Source: Methyloceanibacter stevinii | GTDB taxonomy: Bacteria; Pseudomonadota; Alphaproteobacteria; Rhizobiales; Methyloligellaceae | Assembly: GCF_001723355.1 (NCBI RefSeq) | Contig: NZ_LPWE01000012.1 | Coordinates: 372,001-436,000, forward strand | DNA length: 64,000 nt | Direction: 5' to 3' | In this document: piece by piece, positions 29,601 through 39,203 of the stretch | Layout: each line of letters begins with the position of its first letter | Numbering within the stretch: position 1 is the first letter of the stretch | The notes under the pieces: model-generated | What the model saw: the letters and a program-made list of their open reading frames with translations, nothing else | Told to the model about the DNA's origin: nothing | The model's database searches: none | Program-made: the position numbers and the translations under genes

Positions 29601-30461
29601 CTAACTGACTGACATTTTGAACTTTTTGAGGGCTTCGGGAACCTCTTCCAGCGTGGAATAGGTGTGCTCCTCGGCTGGGAAGGCCCGCCCTCGCACGTCC
29701 CGCGCATAGGCTTTCACCGCGCCTTCCACGGCTGTCCGGAGTTCGGCGTATTCTTTCACGAACTTCGGCACCCTTGGGGAGAGCCCAAGCATATCCTCGA
29801 GGACAAGCACCTGCCCGTCGCACTCAGGCGACGCGCCAATGCCGATCGTCGGGATCGGAATCTCTTGCGTGATGCGCGCGGCCAGGCCTTCGGCCACGGC
29901 CTCGATCACCACTGCAAACGCACCCGCCTCTGCCACGGCCTGTGCGTCCTGTTCGAACCGGGCCCATTCGGCCTGCCGCCGGCCACGGGCCGCAAATCCA
30001 CCAAGCTGATTGACCGCCTGCGGCGTCATGCCGATATGGGCCATCACCGGAATACCGCGCGCCGTCAGAAAGGCGATGGTCTCGGCCATCTGCACGCCGC
30101 CTTCGAGCTTCACCGCACCGCAGCCCGTCTCCTTCATGATGCGGGACGCGTTCCGGAAGGCCACGGCGGGGCTCTCTTCGTAGGAGCCGAAAGGCATGTC
30201 GACGACGACCAGCGCGCGCTCCGACCCGCGCACGACGGCTTGGGCATGAGCGATCATTAGGTCGAGCGGCACCGGCACGGTGGTATCCAGCCCGTGCATG
30301 ACCATGCCGAGTGAGTCTCCGACCATGAGAACGTCCACATGCGGATCGACCAGCGCAGCCGACTGCGCATGGTACGACGTCAGCACGACGATAGGCTCGC
30401 CGCCTTTGCGCGCGGCTATCTCCGGCGCGGTGATACGCTTGATGGTGCTCTGATGCGACAC
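29601..30461 (-). CDS. panB: Ketopantoate hydroxymethyltransferase
   Basis: A 286-residue TIM-barrel enzyme of normal length. Conserved segments are [43 protein letters not shown] and [22 protein letters not shown]. It makes ketopantoate from 2-ketoisovalerate and methylene-THF in pantothenate and CoA synthesis. panC is not nearby in the window. It is the first gene of the leftward run that includes the YfgM-like gene, der and holC. Confidence 0.96.
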   Translation of the reverse strand: MSHQSTIKRITAPEIAARKGGEPIVVLTSYHAQSAALVDPHVDVLMVGDSLGMVMHGLDTTVPVPLDLMIAHAQAVVRGSERALVVVDMPFGSYEESPAVAFRNASRIMKETGCGAVKLEGGVQMAETIAFLTARGIPVMAHIGMTPQAVNQLGGFAARGRRQAEWARFEQDAQAVAEAGAFAVVIEAVAEGLAARITQEIPIPTIGIGASPECDGQVLVLEDMLGLSPRVPKFVKEYAELRTAVEGAVKAYARDVRGRAFPAEEHTYSTLEEVPEALKKFKMSVS

Positions 30462-30584
30462 GAGTCTTATCCTCGCGAGTTCCAGTGATTACAGCGTCTT
30501 ATGCCAGACATATAAGGATTTGTGCAGCGCAATGACAGTCCTTGGTGAAAAGGCCGCCTTTGACCCAAAGCCCTACATGGAGCC

Positions 30585-31163
30585 CTACATGGGCACCACC
30601 ACCTTGCCGATCAGCAGCGGGTGCAGCCAAAGCAGGAAGACAACGTAGAACACGATGCCGAGCACGACGGCGATGATGTCGTTGCGTGGACTCCCCGGCC
30701 CCGGCGTTTCGATCAGCTCGGTCGGCTGGCGATGCTTCAGCGCGATCCGGTCGTAGACGGCATAGGCCAGAAACGATCCGAACAGGATGATGCCGGCCAG
30801 ATCCCCATTGGCAAGCAGATGCGCCAGCGCCCAGGTCTTGATCGCCGTCAGCATGGGATGCTTCACGACCGCTTTGATGCGTCCCGGAAAATAGGCGGCC
30901 ACTAGAAATATGAAGGCCGGCAGCATCAGCAGCATCGCCAGATGACGCATCCAGACCGGCGGCGTCCAAATCGGAATGATGGGCGCGGTGGCGAACCCGT
31001 AGACGAGCAGGATGAAACCCAGGATCGAGGCCACCGAGAAGAAGGCCTTGTAGCCGTTCTCGCCGAACTTCTCGATCAACCCTTCACGCGAGCGCGTGAG
31101 CGTGGGCAGCAAATGAATACCTAGAAAAACAATGATGCCGACGATGAGCAGCAGCATGACCAA
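30585..31163 (-). CDS. NnrU family membrane protein
   Basis: A 192-residue protein with about six membrane helices. The family signature is visible: GIIVFLGIHLLP at the start, KHPMLTAIKTWALAHLLANGD in the middle, and FGSFLAYAVYDRIALKHR after it. NnrU was first linked to nitrite and nitric oxide reduction, but most relatives stand alone and their role is unclear. No denitrification genes are present here. Related in fold to isoprenylcysteine methyltransferases. Confidence 0.88.
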   Translation of the reverse strand: MVMLLLIVGIIVFLGIHLLPTLTRSREGLIEKFGENGYKAFFSVASILGFILLVYGFATAPIIPIWTPPVWMRHLAMLLMLPAFIFLVAAYFPGRIKAVVKHPMLTAIKTWALAHLLANGDLAGIILFGSFLAYAVYDRIALKHRQPTELIETPGPGSPRNDIIAVVLGIVFYVVFLLWLHPLLIGKVVVPM

Positions 31164-31272
31164 CCTCCCTCAATCTCGCGGGGACACTATCACGCAGGTC
31201 CGGGCGAGGCGACGAACGGATTACCGCAGTTCGTAGCACCGAGCTGGCTCGAATCAGCAGCGTACTTGGCCA

Positions 31273-32244
31273 CTATCGCCCAACGAGTGGCGCTATGACT
31301 TCGATCCGGTCCGTAAACACACCACCGGAATAGCCCTCGGGCAGCCGGGCAAGGTCCTTCCCGCTATCGATGCCTGTAGACCAACCACCATGGTAATCCC
31401 CCTGGACGAACACACGGGAGCCGGCGCCTTCCATGCGATTGAGAAAGAGGTTGGGCCACCCCCACACCCATGGCGCCACATTGAGCGGGACCGCGACCAA
31501 TGTGTGCCGGCAGGCGTCCGGGACATAGCCCGTCCAGCCATATGCCATGTAGCGCAAGAGACAGGCTTTCGCAGAAGCCTTGGACAAGGCCCTGACGTCT
31601 GGCACCTTCTCGCGCAAGGGCGCGAGCGCTTCCTCTCTGCCATAGACCATCAGGCGATCGCGTTGGGCTGACGGCAACTGCGCGAGCCGGTCACCAAGCA
31701 TGGCTCCCTCCTGCGCATCCGCACTCTTCACATTGATGAGGAAGTCGCGGTCGGGAAAACGGGTCAGAACCTCATCGAGGCTCGGCATCTTCCCTATGCC
31801 TTTTCCGCGAAGAGGAAATGTCTTTCCCCCGTCGGCAGTATAGCCGTAGCCTATATCCAGGCTCTTCAGTTGCTGCATGCTGTGCCTACGGGTGACACCC
31901 TGCCCGTCCGTACGGCAATCGAGCGTCCAGTCGTGGAACACGGCAAACTTCCCGTCGGTGGTCGGGTGGATGTCCAACTCGATCGCGTCGGCACCGACAT
32001 CAAAGGCGGCCTCCATCGATGCAATCGTGTTCTCAAGATATGCATGGTTGGTCGGCAGCATGTGGGCTGCCGTGCACGTATCCGCTTTGAGGTCCGTGCG
32101 GTCGAAGTTCTGGGCAAGCCCGCGATGGGCGAGCAATGTCGGTTTCCCCGGCGGTCGCTCAGCAAAGATCGTCGCGTTGTTCACATAAATGAACAGCGCG
32201 GTCGCGACGAGCGCCAGAAGACTGTAGGCGAGAAATTTCCGCAT
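31273..32244 (-). CDS. Membrane-anchored glycerophosphodiester phosphodiesterase
   Basis: A 323-residue protein with an N-terminal membrane segment (residues 5-24) and a GDPD-type TIM barrel. Active-site pieces are LLAHRGLAQ (His/Arg), ENTIASMEAAFDVGADAIELDIHPTTDG (Glu and Asp metal ligands) and VFHDWTLD (His). It would cleave glycerophosphodiesters from phospholipid turnover in the periplasm. It is a single gene upstream of the L,D-transpeptidase-like gene A, with 90 bp or so between. Confidence 0.87.
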   Translation of the reverse strand: MRKFLAYSLLALVATALFIYVNNATIFAERPPGKPTLLAHRGLAQNFDRTDLKADTCTAAHMLPTNHAYLENTIASMEAAFDVGADAIELDIHPTTDGKFAVFHDWTLDCRTDGQGVTRRHSMQQLKSLDIGYGYTADGGKTFPLRGKGIGKMPSLDEVLTRFPDRDFLINVKSADAQEGAMLGDRLAQLPSAQRDRLMVYGREEALAPLREKVPDVRALSKASAKACLLRYMAYGWTGYVPDACRHTLVAVPLNVAPWVWGWPNLFLNRMEGAGSRVFVQGDYHGGWSTGIDSGKDLARLPEGYSGGVFTDRIEVIAPLVGR

Positions 32245-32331
32245 AGCCCCAAACAGAATCAGAACAGTCCCTGTCTATGGCCTTGCCGGGACACAGACAA
32301 GCTATGCGGCACAAGCTTGCGGGGACAGGAC

Positions 32332-33338
32332 CTACCCGGATCTGCAGACGGGCAGCGGGCGCGGCGGCGGGCTGGGGTGCGCTTTTCTATACTTGGCGAT
32401 GATCGGCTCGAGTTTTTCCTTCGGCCAGAACATCGGCGAACCGATCTCGCGCAGGCATGTGGCGTTCCAATAGAGCCCGGCGCTCGACAGGCTCTTGTGC
32501 GCCTTCGCCGCTTCCCGCACGGCTTCGATGTCGCGCGACTCCGGATAGATATAAACCGTGGTCGGACGCTCCTTGATCATGTCCACGATCAGCGCGGAGT
32601 CCTCGGGCGTCCAGCTCGTGCAGCCATTGCTGCGGCCAGAGCTGTAGTTCAAGAGACTGCCGTAGGGAACGTATCCCTTCGCGTTCGCAAAGGGGCTGTC
32701 GGGATTCTTGCGCAGGCACATGCGCCGCAGCAGCACGGCGGAGTGACCGCCGATGGCCCGCTCCCGCGCATTCGCCGTGTCCCCCTCGCCTTCGAATTGC
32801 ACGAAGGCACGCAAGAGAGGCACGGATTTGCCGCGCGTGCGGTAATAGCCCTTGAACGAGGTCCGCGTCTCAGCGGTCACATAGCCTCCGCCTGTCGTCA
32901 GCTTGGAACCCTCGGCATTGCTGAAGTTCTTCGCGCAGCGCCGCCCGTTCGCGAAGTTCGCGCCCGGCAAACGTCGGCCGTTGCCGTAGCCCGACGAAAT
33001 CGCGCGGAAGGACAGGTCGTGTTCGCAGATGATGTAGAACCGCCGCGCCACCCCGCCGCTGCGCGCGACGCTCGGGCGTGTCGCATCCATCGCGAAGTAG
33101 CAGGGGTTCTTGGCCGACCCCTCCATGACCTTCTCCATGTACAAGGCGCGGGCCCGTTGCAGAACGACCTCGAAATCTGGCCGTCGCCATCCCCCACATG
33201 GGCTTGAAGCCAGGGCGGGATTTCCTCGTAATGTTCGTCGGCAAGCGCGCGGGGGATGAGAGGCCAAGCCGCCATGGCGGCGGCGCCCAAAATGACCAGC
33301 AGACTGACAACTCTCTGACTGAGAGGAATCAATCGCAC
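32332..33338 (-). CDS. L,D-transpeptidase-like exported protein A, frameshifted
   Basis: About 335 residues when one indel near 33175 is bridged. A GTG at 33338 with a GGGGAGAC ribosome site starts a signal-anchor sequence (SLLVILGAAAMAAWPLIP). The mature part has GDGDGQI, then a domain containing GGHSAVLLR and RSNGCTSW. These resemble the His and Cys motifs of the YkuD_2 murein L,D-transpeptidase domain (PF13645). Such enzymes would crosslink or modify peptidoglycan in the periplasm. It is a paralog of the gene at 34600-35964. Nine or so cysteines suggest disulfides. The family call is by motif only. Confidence 0.62.
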
Positions 33339-33519
33339 GAGATTCAGTCTCCCCGTGTTTCGCACCCTTCCGATGTTGCGCGAAAAAATGCCGTCATTAG
33401 GGCATTTCGCGGGCGCGAATCGGGTGCGCAGAACGACCGGCAGCAATCATAACCGATTACTCCTCCGTGCAAGCCCCATCCCGTGTAGAGACTATCGATC
33501 GCAGCCGCGTTGCGATGGG

Positions 33520-34254
33520 TCAGGTTCCAAACGCATAGGTGTGCAGAGCGCCGCCGAGCACGCCCCATTCCAGGCACTGACGCATGTCAGCGTATTTCTT
33601 CCGGACCTCGTCGAAGAACGCGGGAGAGCGCGCGGCGCCGAGCACCTCCCTATTTTCGTCCATGCGCGCAAGGAAGCGGCCGTACCACGCGATGTAGTCC
33701 TGATCGAGATTGACAATGCCCGTGCAGGTCCATCCCTGCCGCTCGGGCGCCTGACGCATCTCCGCCATCGAATGCACGGTTGGGGGCAGACAGTCCGCCT
33801 CGGCAAGCGCGGATGCGTCGTACGCGATGTAGTCGAACACCGCGATCCGCGCCCGCTGATTGGCGACCTTGCGAAAGGCGGCAAAACAGGCTTCCAAATC
33901 CTCGCAAGCGTAGAGCGAATTGAACGCGTAGATCACGTCCACCGTCGGCAGACCCAATTCACCGAGCTTGGTGACGTCGCCGGGGATGAACTGCCGCTCC
34001 GGGTAGCGGCTGTTGGCATAGCCCACGGACTGCGCATCGAGATCGACCCCGACGACAGAGGCGCCTGTCTTCCGTCCGATGGCATCGGCCGTTGCGCCGA
34101 GCCCGCTGCCGGCATCGAGCACCGTCTCGCTCGGCGCGGGGCTAACATGGGACAAGACGAGATCGATGGCGTCTTCCTCGCCGGGATGGGCGAAGTCGCC
34201 CCCGCGAATGCGCGCCAGGAAGGACTTGTTGTCGAAGCTATTCATGCCGGTCAT
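33520..34254 (-). CDS. SAM-dependent methyltransferase
   Basis: About 244 residues from the ATG at 34254. The class I motif I is VLDAGSGLGATADAIG; the acidic residue of motif II is in VVGVDLDAQS, and DVIYAFNSLYACED is the post-II region. The layout matches small-molecule methyltransferases. The C-terminal half (YIAWYGRFLARMDENRE) resembles enzymes acting on amine substrates, but no substrate can be assigned. It lies between the two L,D-transpeptidase-like paralogs and is transcribed in the same direction. Confidence 0.75.
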   Translation of the reverse strand: MTGMNSFDNKSFLARIRGGDFAHPGEEDAIDLVLSHVSPAPSETVLDAGSGLGATADAIGRKTGASVVGVDLDAQSVGYANSRYPERQFIPGDVTKLGELGLPTVDVIYAFNSLYACEDLEACFAAFRKVANQRARIAVFDYIAYDASALAEADCLPPTVHSMAEMRQAPERQGWTCTGIVNLDQDYIAWYGRFLARMDENREVLGAARSPAFFDEVRKKYADMRQCLEWGVLGGALHTYAFGT

Positions 34255-34352
34255 CGGGGCAACTGTACTCTCGCATATCGAGTCAGGGGGTGCCCCAACG
34301 CTGCGCCAATTGTCACTGGTTCGGCGGGCGAGAGATGGTAGCATTTCGCCCC

Positions 34353-34592
34353 ATGCCGGACCTGATCAAATTCGTGGCCAAGCAATACGCGATCGGCATC
34401 GTGGCGGTCGCCCTGTTCGCAGTGACGTTGCTCGTCACCGACGCGTGGGGGCTCGGGACGCTCGTGCAATCGGACGTGACGCCCCTCACCACGGCTGTCA
34501 TCTTCATCGTGTTCGGAGTCATATTGCTGTCGCCGCTCGTGGTCGGCACAGCCATCTTCCTGTCGAGAACAATTCCGGACGAGCACCGCTGA
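34353..34592 (+). CDS. Small two-helix membrane protein
   Basis: A 79-residue protein if started at 34353 (ATG at 34335 adds six residues). Two hydrophobic helices flank a short polar loop (about residues 10-30 and 42-68). The C-terminus (LSRTIPDEHR) is charged. I do not recognise the family. It is divergent from the methyltransferase and convergent with the second L,D-transpeptidase-like gene. Confidence 0.55.
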   Translation: MPDLIKFVAKQYAIGIVAVALFAVTLLVTDAWGLGTLVQSDVTPLTTAVIFIVFGVILLSPLVVGTAIFLSRTIPDEHR

Positions 34593-34599
34593 GTCTCGT

Positions 34600-35964
34600 T
34601 TACGCGCTGGGCCTAGCGCGCGAGCCGACGACCGTCTTGCACAACGGCAAATCCGACAGGGTGCGTGCGCGGCCCGGCTTGTGCTTCTTCGCGTATTGCA
34701 GAAGCGCAGGCTCGAGCTTCTCCCGCGGCCAGAAATTCGGCTCGCCGATCTCCTTCAGGCAGGAGGCGTTCCAATAAGCGCCCACGCGTGACGGCGACTG
34801 GCCCGCGCGCACCGCACGCCCAACGGCGACGATGTCTTTCGCTTCCGGATAGATATAGACCGTCGTCGGACTATCCGCGATCGCCAGGAACTGATCGTCG
34901 GCGTCCCGGGGCCAGCTCGTGCAGCCGCTCGAACGACCGGCGCTGTAGTTTATGAGCTTGCCGAAGGGCACGTAGCCGCTCTTATCCGCATATTTGCTCG
35001 ACGGCATTTTCAGCCGGCACTGCCACCGCACGATTGCCGCCGAATGGCCGCCAATGGCGCGCGACCGCGCGTTGGCCGTATCGCCCTCGCCCGTGTATTG
35101 CACGAACGACCGGACAAGCGGCTGATAGCCACCGGCCTCGCTGTAATATCCCTTGAAGGAGGTGCGCGTCTCGGCCGTCAGGTATCCGCCGCCGGTGGTC
35201 AGATGCGAGTTCGCCGCATTCGAGAAATTCTTCGCGCACCTTGCGTTGTTGGAGACATTGGCAAGACCTTCGAAATTACGCCCTGCGCCATGACCCGAGG
35301 TAACCGCGCGGAAGGTCTGCTTGTTCTCGCAGATGGCATAGAACCGTTTGGCGCCCTCGCCGGGCCGCGTCGCGTCGAAGGCGAAGTAGCAGGAATTCTT
35401 GACCTTCCCGGCGCGCACCTTTGCCTGATGGAAGTCGCGCGCGCGCTTCAACACGGTGGCGGAGATCTGCCCCTCGCCATCGCCGATATGGGGATTGAGC
35501 CAGGCGGGCACGCCGGGAATAACCGGCTGGGCGGGCTCCGGCGGCGGCGCAGGCGCAAGTGCGGGCCGCATGGCAGGCGCCAGCAGCGCGGGAGGCGCAG
35601 CCTGATAGGCAGGCGCGGCTTGATAGGTGGGTGCAACCGGCGCGTTCGGCACGGGCATTACCGGCGACGGGGCGGTTGCGGCAGGCGCATATTGACCGGC
35701 CGGCATTGCCTGGGTCGCCGGTGCGGCAACGGGAGCCGGCGCAGCCTGCGGCGGCGGGGCCTGAACGTCCGGCACATAACGGGACCCGGCACGACCGTGT
35801 CTCGGGACGATCGTGACCGCCTGTGGCGAGCCTTGCGGCGCGCGGCGAGCAAGGAAGCTGCTGTGCGGCGGCAGGCCGCTCAGGAGGCTGGCGGCGAGCA
35901 GAAGCGCGCCCAGGCCAAAGGCCGGAACGCCGAAACCGCTTCTCACCCGATTTGCCCCTCGCAC
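34600..35964 (-). CDS. L,D-transpeptidase-like exported protein B with Pro/Ala-rich linker
   Basis: A paralog of the gene at 32332-33338. The GTG at 35964 is favoured over the longer frame because both genes share the same 5-prime context: a GAG-rich site, then CTCGTGCGA. An N-terminal hydrophobic segment is followed by about 110 residues rich in Pro, Ala and Gln, with repeated AYQAAP and AP units, a likely wall-spanning spacer. The C-terminal domain keeps GDGEGQIS, LTTGGGYLTAETRTSFKGYY, GGHSAAIVR and RSSGCTSW. It probably acts on peptidoglycan in the periplasm. The family name rests on motif resemblance to YkuD_2. Confidence 0.65.
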   Translation of the reverse strand: MRGANRVRSGFGVPAFGLGALLLAASLLSGLPPHSSFLARRAPQGSPQAVTIVPRHGRAGSRYVPDVQAPPPQAAPAPVAAPATQAMPAGQYAPAATAPSPVMPVPNAPVAPTYQAAPAYQAAPPALLAPAMRPALAPAPPPEPAQPVIPGVPAWLNPHIGDGEGQISATVLKRARDFHQAKVRAGKVKNSCYFAFDATRPGEGAKRFYAICENKQTFRAVTSGHGAGRNFEGLANVSNNARCAKNFSNAANSHLTTGGGYLTAETRTSFKGYYSEAGGYQPLVRSFVQYTGEGDTANARSRAIGGHSAAIVRWQCRLKMPSSKYADKSGYVPFGKLINYSAGRSSGCTSWPRDADDQFLAIADSPTTVYIYPEAKDIVAVGRAVRAGQSPSRVGAYWNASCLKEIGEPNFWPREKLEPALLQYAKKHKPGRARTLSDLPLCKTVVGSRARPSA

Positions 35965-36170
35965 GAGACAGGCTCCCTCAAGTCGCACAGTCCGAACCGC
36001 CTGGGATGGCCCGGCCCGGCCAAAAACCGAACGCGGACACACGCAAGGCGAGTTCTTCCGCGCATTATACCTCACTTTGCGACGTTAGAGCGGCGAGGGT
36101 TAATCTGCCGTGAACCGGGGCGTTTGACGGATTCGCGGGGCCACGGGCCAAAACGAGACGTTTCAGAAGC

Positions 36171-36422
36171 TCAGCGGTGCGGACAGCCTGGCCAGCAACA
36201 GGGCCTGCGCTTGCCGTCGTTGAGGTTGGACCGGCCCCATTCGATGCGGCGAACCCGCGTTTCGGCCTTCTTGGCCGACTCGATCCAGCAGATCCATTCG
36301 TTGCGCGCGAGCGGCGTGATGTCTTCCCACGTTTCCAAGGCCTCTGCGTCGGCGAGCAGCGCCTTGCGGAAGTCCGCCGGCAGGTCGTGAACCACGCCGC
36401 CTGATATGAGTTTAGCCGCCAT
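36171..36422 (-). CDS. YdeI/OmpD-associated family protein
   Basis: An 83-residue protein from the ATG at 36422, preceded by an AGGAGAGGG ribosome site. The core (DLPADFRKAL, RNEWICWIESAKKAETRVRRI) is the OmdA/YdeI C-terminal signature, and it ends in GKRRPCCWPGCPHR. The cysteine-rich end could bind metal. It is a stand-alone short form of the family, whose function is poorly known. Confidence 0.78.
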   Translation of the reverse strand: MAAKLISGGVVHDLPADFRKALLADAEALETWEDITPLARNEWICWIESAKKAETRVRRIEWGRSNLNDGKRRPCCWPGCPHR

Positions 36423-36592
36423 TCCCTCACCCTCTCCTCTACTCGCTTCCGCACGCTCGCCAGGCCCGTCCAGTTTGCCCCATCGAGCCGGGACAACAAG
36501 GTACGCCGACCTACTCAAGCGGCGCCAATCGCCCTAACATGGCGCCGTTGATGCCCGGCAAGCACACCAAGAACGATGCAGAGGACGAAACG

Positions 36593-37663
36593 ATGACCTC
36601 ACGAATGACGACCGGACAAGGAAAACTCTACGACAGCATTGTCGACACGATCGGCAACACGCCGTGCATCCGCGTGAAACGCCTGGCGCCGGATAATGTG
36701 CGGCTCTATGTGAAAGCCGAGTTCTTCAACCCGGCGGCGTCCGTGAAAGACCGCCTGGCCATCAGCATCATCGAGGAGGCCGAGAAGCGCGGCGACCTCA
36801 AGCCGGGCCAGACCGTGGTAGAGGCCACGAGCGGCAATACGGGCATCGGCCTCGCCATGGTCTGCGCCGCCAAGGGCTATCCGCTGGTGGTCACCATGGC
36901 CGAGAGCTTCTCCATCGAGCGGCGGAAGCTCATGCGCTTCCTGGGCGCCAAGGTGGTCCTGACCCCGAAAGAGCTCAAAGGCTTCGGCATGTATCAAAAG
37001 GCCGTGGAGCTCGCGAAGGAACACGGCTGGTTCCTCGCCCATCAGTTCGAGACGCCCGACAACGCACTCATCCACGCGAATACCACGGCGCGGGAGATCC
37101 TCGCCGACTTCGACGGCGAGCGCCTGGACTATTTCGTCAGCGGCTACGGCACCGGCGGCACGGTGGCCGGCGTCGGCCGCGTACTGCGCAAGGAACGCCC
37201 CGACACGAAGATCATTCTGAGCGAGCCCGCGAACGCGGGGCTGGTGGGCAGCGGCATTGCCCAGGAACGGTCAGAGGATGGCGCGCCGAGCGTGAGCCAT
37301 TCCGCCTTCGAGCCCCACCCGGTGCAAGGGTGGACGCCCGACTTCATTCCCCTCGTGCTGCAGGAAGCTATCGACGAGCACTATTACGACGAACTTGTTC
37401 CCGTTGCAGGCCCCACCGCCATCGAGTGGTCGCGGAAACTCGCAGCGCAAGAAGGCATCCTCACGGGCATCTCAGGCGGCGCCACCTTCGCCGTTGCCCG
37501 GCAGATCGCCGAGCAGGCGGAGGACGGCGCCGTCATCCTCGCCATGCTGCCCGATACCGGCGAGCGCTATCTCTCGACGCCGCTGTTCGAGAACATCGAA
37601 GAGGTGATGACCGAGGACGAACGCGCGCTGATGAAATCCACCCCCGGCTATCAGATGGCTTAG
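36593..37663 (+). CDS. cysK: Cysteine synthase A
   Basis: A 356-residue PLP enzyme. The ATG at 36593 follows a GAGGACG ribosome site; the 18 extra upstream codons are unlikely. The PLP lysine is in NPAASVKDRLA, the phosphate loop is GTGGTVAGVGR, and the sulfide-site loop is TSGNTGIGLA. It makes cysteine from O-acetylserine and sulfide. Compared with the usual 310-320 residues it has an insertion around residues 215-245 and a C-terminal extension (PLFENIEEVMTEDERAL), a known longer alphaproteobacterial form. The acetylserine transferase gene cysE is not nearby. Confidence 0.93.
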   Translation: MTSRMTTGQGKLYDSIVDTIGNTPCIRVKRLAPDNVRLYVKAEFFNPAASVKDRLAISIIEEAEKRGDLKPGQTVVEATSGNTGIGLAMVCAAKGYPLVVTMAESFSIERRKLMRFLGAKVVLTPKELKGFGMYQKAVELAKEHGWFLAHQFETPDNALIHANTTAREILADFDGERLDYFVSGYGTGGTVAGVGRVLRKERPDTKIILSEPANAGLVGSGIAQERSEDGAPSVSHSAFEPHPVQGWTPDFIPLVLQEAIDEHYYDELVPVAGPTAIEWSRKLAAQEGILTGISGGATFAVARQIAEQAEDGAVILAMLPDTGERYLSTPLFENIEEVMTEDERALMKSTPGYQMA

Positions 37664-37684
37664 GCCTGAGGGGACGGCGTACAG

Positions 37685-38056
37685 TCAAGACGGCGCGACC
37701 GTATGGGGCGTAATCGTGTAGCCGAACGGGTCGCGAAACGCGAAGTAGCGGCCAAACGGCCCGTCTTTCGGCGGGAACACGATTTCCGTCCCGTTCTCGA
37801 CGAGATGGTCATGCAGCGCGTCGGCGTCGTCGCAGCCGAACCAGATGGCGATGCCCTCACCCAGCCCGCCCTGTCCCTTGAGTTCGCCCATGGGTATGCG
37901 CACGGCGAACGGCACCGGAGTTGTGTCGAACACCACGGCCCCGGGAGGGCTCTGGGGCGCGGCCTTCAGGCCGACGATTTCGGTGTAGAAGGCCCGTGCG
38001 GCAGCGAGGTCTTCGGTTTGAATGCCGATAAAATCGGGTCCGATCAAATGGGGCAT
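37685..38056 (-). CDS. VOC-family (glyoxalase-like) protein
   Basis: A 123-residue protein of the vicinal-oxygen-chelate fold. It begins with FIGIQTEDLAAARAFYTEIVGL and ends with PFGRYFAFRDPFGYTITPH, both standard VOC features. It could be a small glyoxalase/bleomycin-resistance-like binding protein or a dioxygenase. It is divergent from a MarR gene, and the two share a long palindrome, so it is probably repressed by that MarR protein. Confidence 0.83.
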   Translation of the reverse strand: MPHLIGPDFIGIQTEDLAAARAFYTEIVGLKAAPQSPPGAVVFDTTPVPFAVRIPMGELKGQGGLGEGIAIWFGCDDADALHDHLVENGTEIVFPPKDGPFGRYFAFRDPFGYTITPHTVAPS

Positions 38057-38088
38057 GACGGGGTTTCCCTCTCTTGGACGAGCGCATA

Positions 38089-38126
38089 ATATAAGTGCCC
38101 TGATATTTATATAAGGGCACTTATAT
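38089..38126. promoter_or_regulatory. Likely MarR operator, 13-bp perfect inverted repeat
   Basis: Arms of 13 bp (38089-38101 and 38114-38126) match perfectly around a 12-bp AT-rich spacer. The right arm runs into the first two bases of the MarR start codon at 38125, so there is no room for a ribosome site after it. It is the only obvious operator between the divergent VOC and MarR genes. Binding would block both promoters, giving autoregulation. Confidence 0.85.
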
Positions 38127-38574
38127 GTCAAGCGAGCAGACCCACCCGGCGCTGAACGATCCCTATGCAACGATCGGCTTTGCCTTGAAGCTGGCGCAGC
38201 AGGCACTACGCACACGTATGGACGCCGGACTGCGGGAGATTGGGCTGACCACGCCCCAATATGCGGTCCTCACCTTCCTGAAGGAGGAGCCAGGTGCTTC
38301 GAACGCCGCTCTCGCGCGCCGCGCGTTCGTGACGCCGCAAACGATGCAGGCGATCTTGGTCGCACTCGAGCGTGCAGGCTTCATCGCGCGGACGCCCCAT
38401 CCCGTACATGGACGCGTTCAAACGACCGAACTGACGCGGAAGGGGTGCGATGCCCTGGACGCCGCCACGGGGATCGTGGCCGATGCGGAAAGGCGCCTTC
38501 GGAAAGCTTGTGCTCCTCTCGATCCCGATGCCATCGCGCCGGTGTTGCTGCGGCTCGCAGAAGCGCTCCGCTGA
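38125..38574 (+). CDS. MarR family transcriptional regulator
   Basis: A 149-residue winged-helix protein. The core has LTTPQYAVLTFLKEEPGASNAALARRAFVTPQTMQAIL, then ALERAGFIARTPHPVHGRVQTTELT (helix-turn-helix and wing). It presumably binds the palindrome that overlaps its own start. No Shine-Dalgarno is visible, so the mRNA may be leaderless or start just upstream; a later in-frame start would lose the first helix. The adjoining VOC gene is the obvious target. Confidence 0.9.
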   Translation: MSSEQTHPALNDPYATIGFALKLAQQALRTRMDAGLREIGLTTPQYAVLTFLKEEPGASNAALARRAFVTPQTMQAILVALERAGFIARTPHPVHGRVQTTELTRKGCDALDAATGIVADAERRLRKACAPLDPDAIAPVLLRLAEALR

Positions 38575-38699
38575 GCGAGGAAGGGGCGCGGGCTCATCAC
38601 GATGTCCACACCGGTGTTTCGGATGGATGAGGGGGCAAAACCGGTTGATGCCGCGCGCCTCGTTGCTGATGCGGGGGCCCGGCTGCTAAACATCCGGCC

Positions 38700-39185
38700 A
38701 TGTGTGAGCCCATCCTGATCCTCGTCGATGCCGATGCCTGTCCTGTAAAAGACGAGGTTTTTCGGGTCGCCGCAAGATACGCGGTCAAGACCATCGTCGT
38801 TTCCAACGCCTATATGATGCTGCCGAAGGACGCGAATATCGAGCGCGTGGTCGTCGATCAGGGCCTCGACGTTGCCGACGATTGGATCGCGGAGCGGGCC
38901 CGCCCCGGCGTGATCGTGGTGACGAACGACGTGCCCCTCGCCCATCGCGCCGTTACGGCGAAGGCCGAGGCCATCGCTCCGAACGGCAAAGCCTTCACCG
39001 ACGCTTCCATGGGCATGGCGCTGGCCGTGCGCGATCTGATGACCGATTTGCGCTCGGCGGGCGAGATCACGGGCGGCCCGCGCCCGTTCTCGAAGGCTGA
39101 CCGCTCGGCCTTCCTGCAGGCGCTCGATGCGGCCATCGTGCGTCTGAAGCGAAACGGTCACCCCACGGAGCAGGCAGGGGCGTAG
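38700..39185 (+). CDS. YaiI/YqxD family protein (DUF188)
   Basis: A 161-residue protein. The motif VDADACPVKDEV, then VVVDQGLDVADDWIAERARPGVIVVTNDVPLA, is the DUF188 signature, which forms a PIN-like nuclease fold with conserved acidic residues. No biochemical role is established for the family. It is convergent with guaA. Confidence 0.9.
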   Translation: MCEPILILVDADACPVKDEVFRVAARYAVKTIVVSNAYMMLPKDANIERVVVDQGLDVADDWIAERARPGVIVVTNDVPLAHRAVTAKAEAIAPNGKAFTDASMGMALAVRDLMTDLRSAGEITGGPRPFSKADRSAFLQALDAAIVRLKRNGHPTEQAGA

Positions 39186-39203
39186 TACTACCGCCGAGGG
39201 CGG

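Noticed and set aside
30585-31163. Denitrification gene cluster
   Set aside because: Only the NnrU-type gene is present, and this family is widespread without nitrite or nitric oxide reductases.
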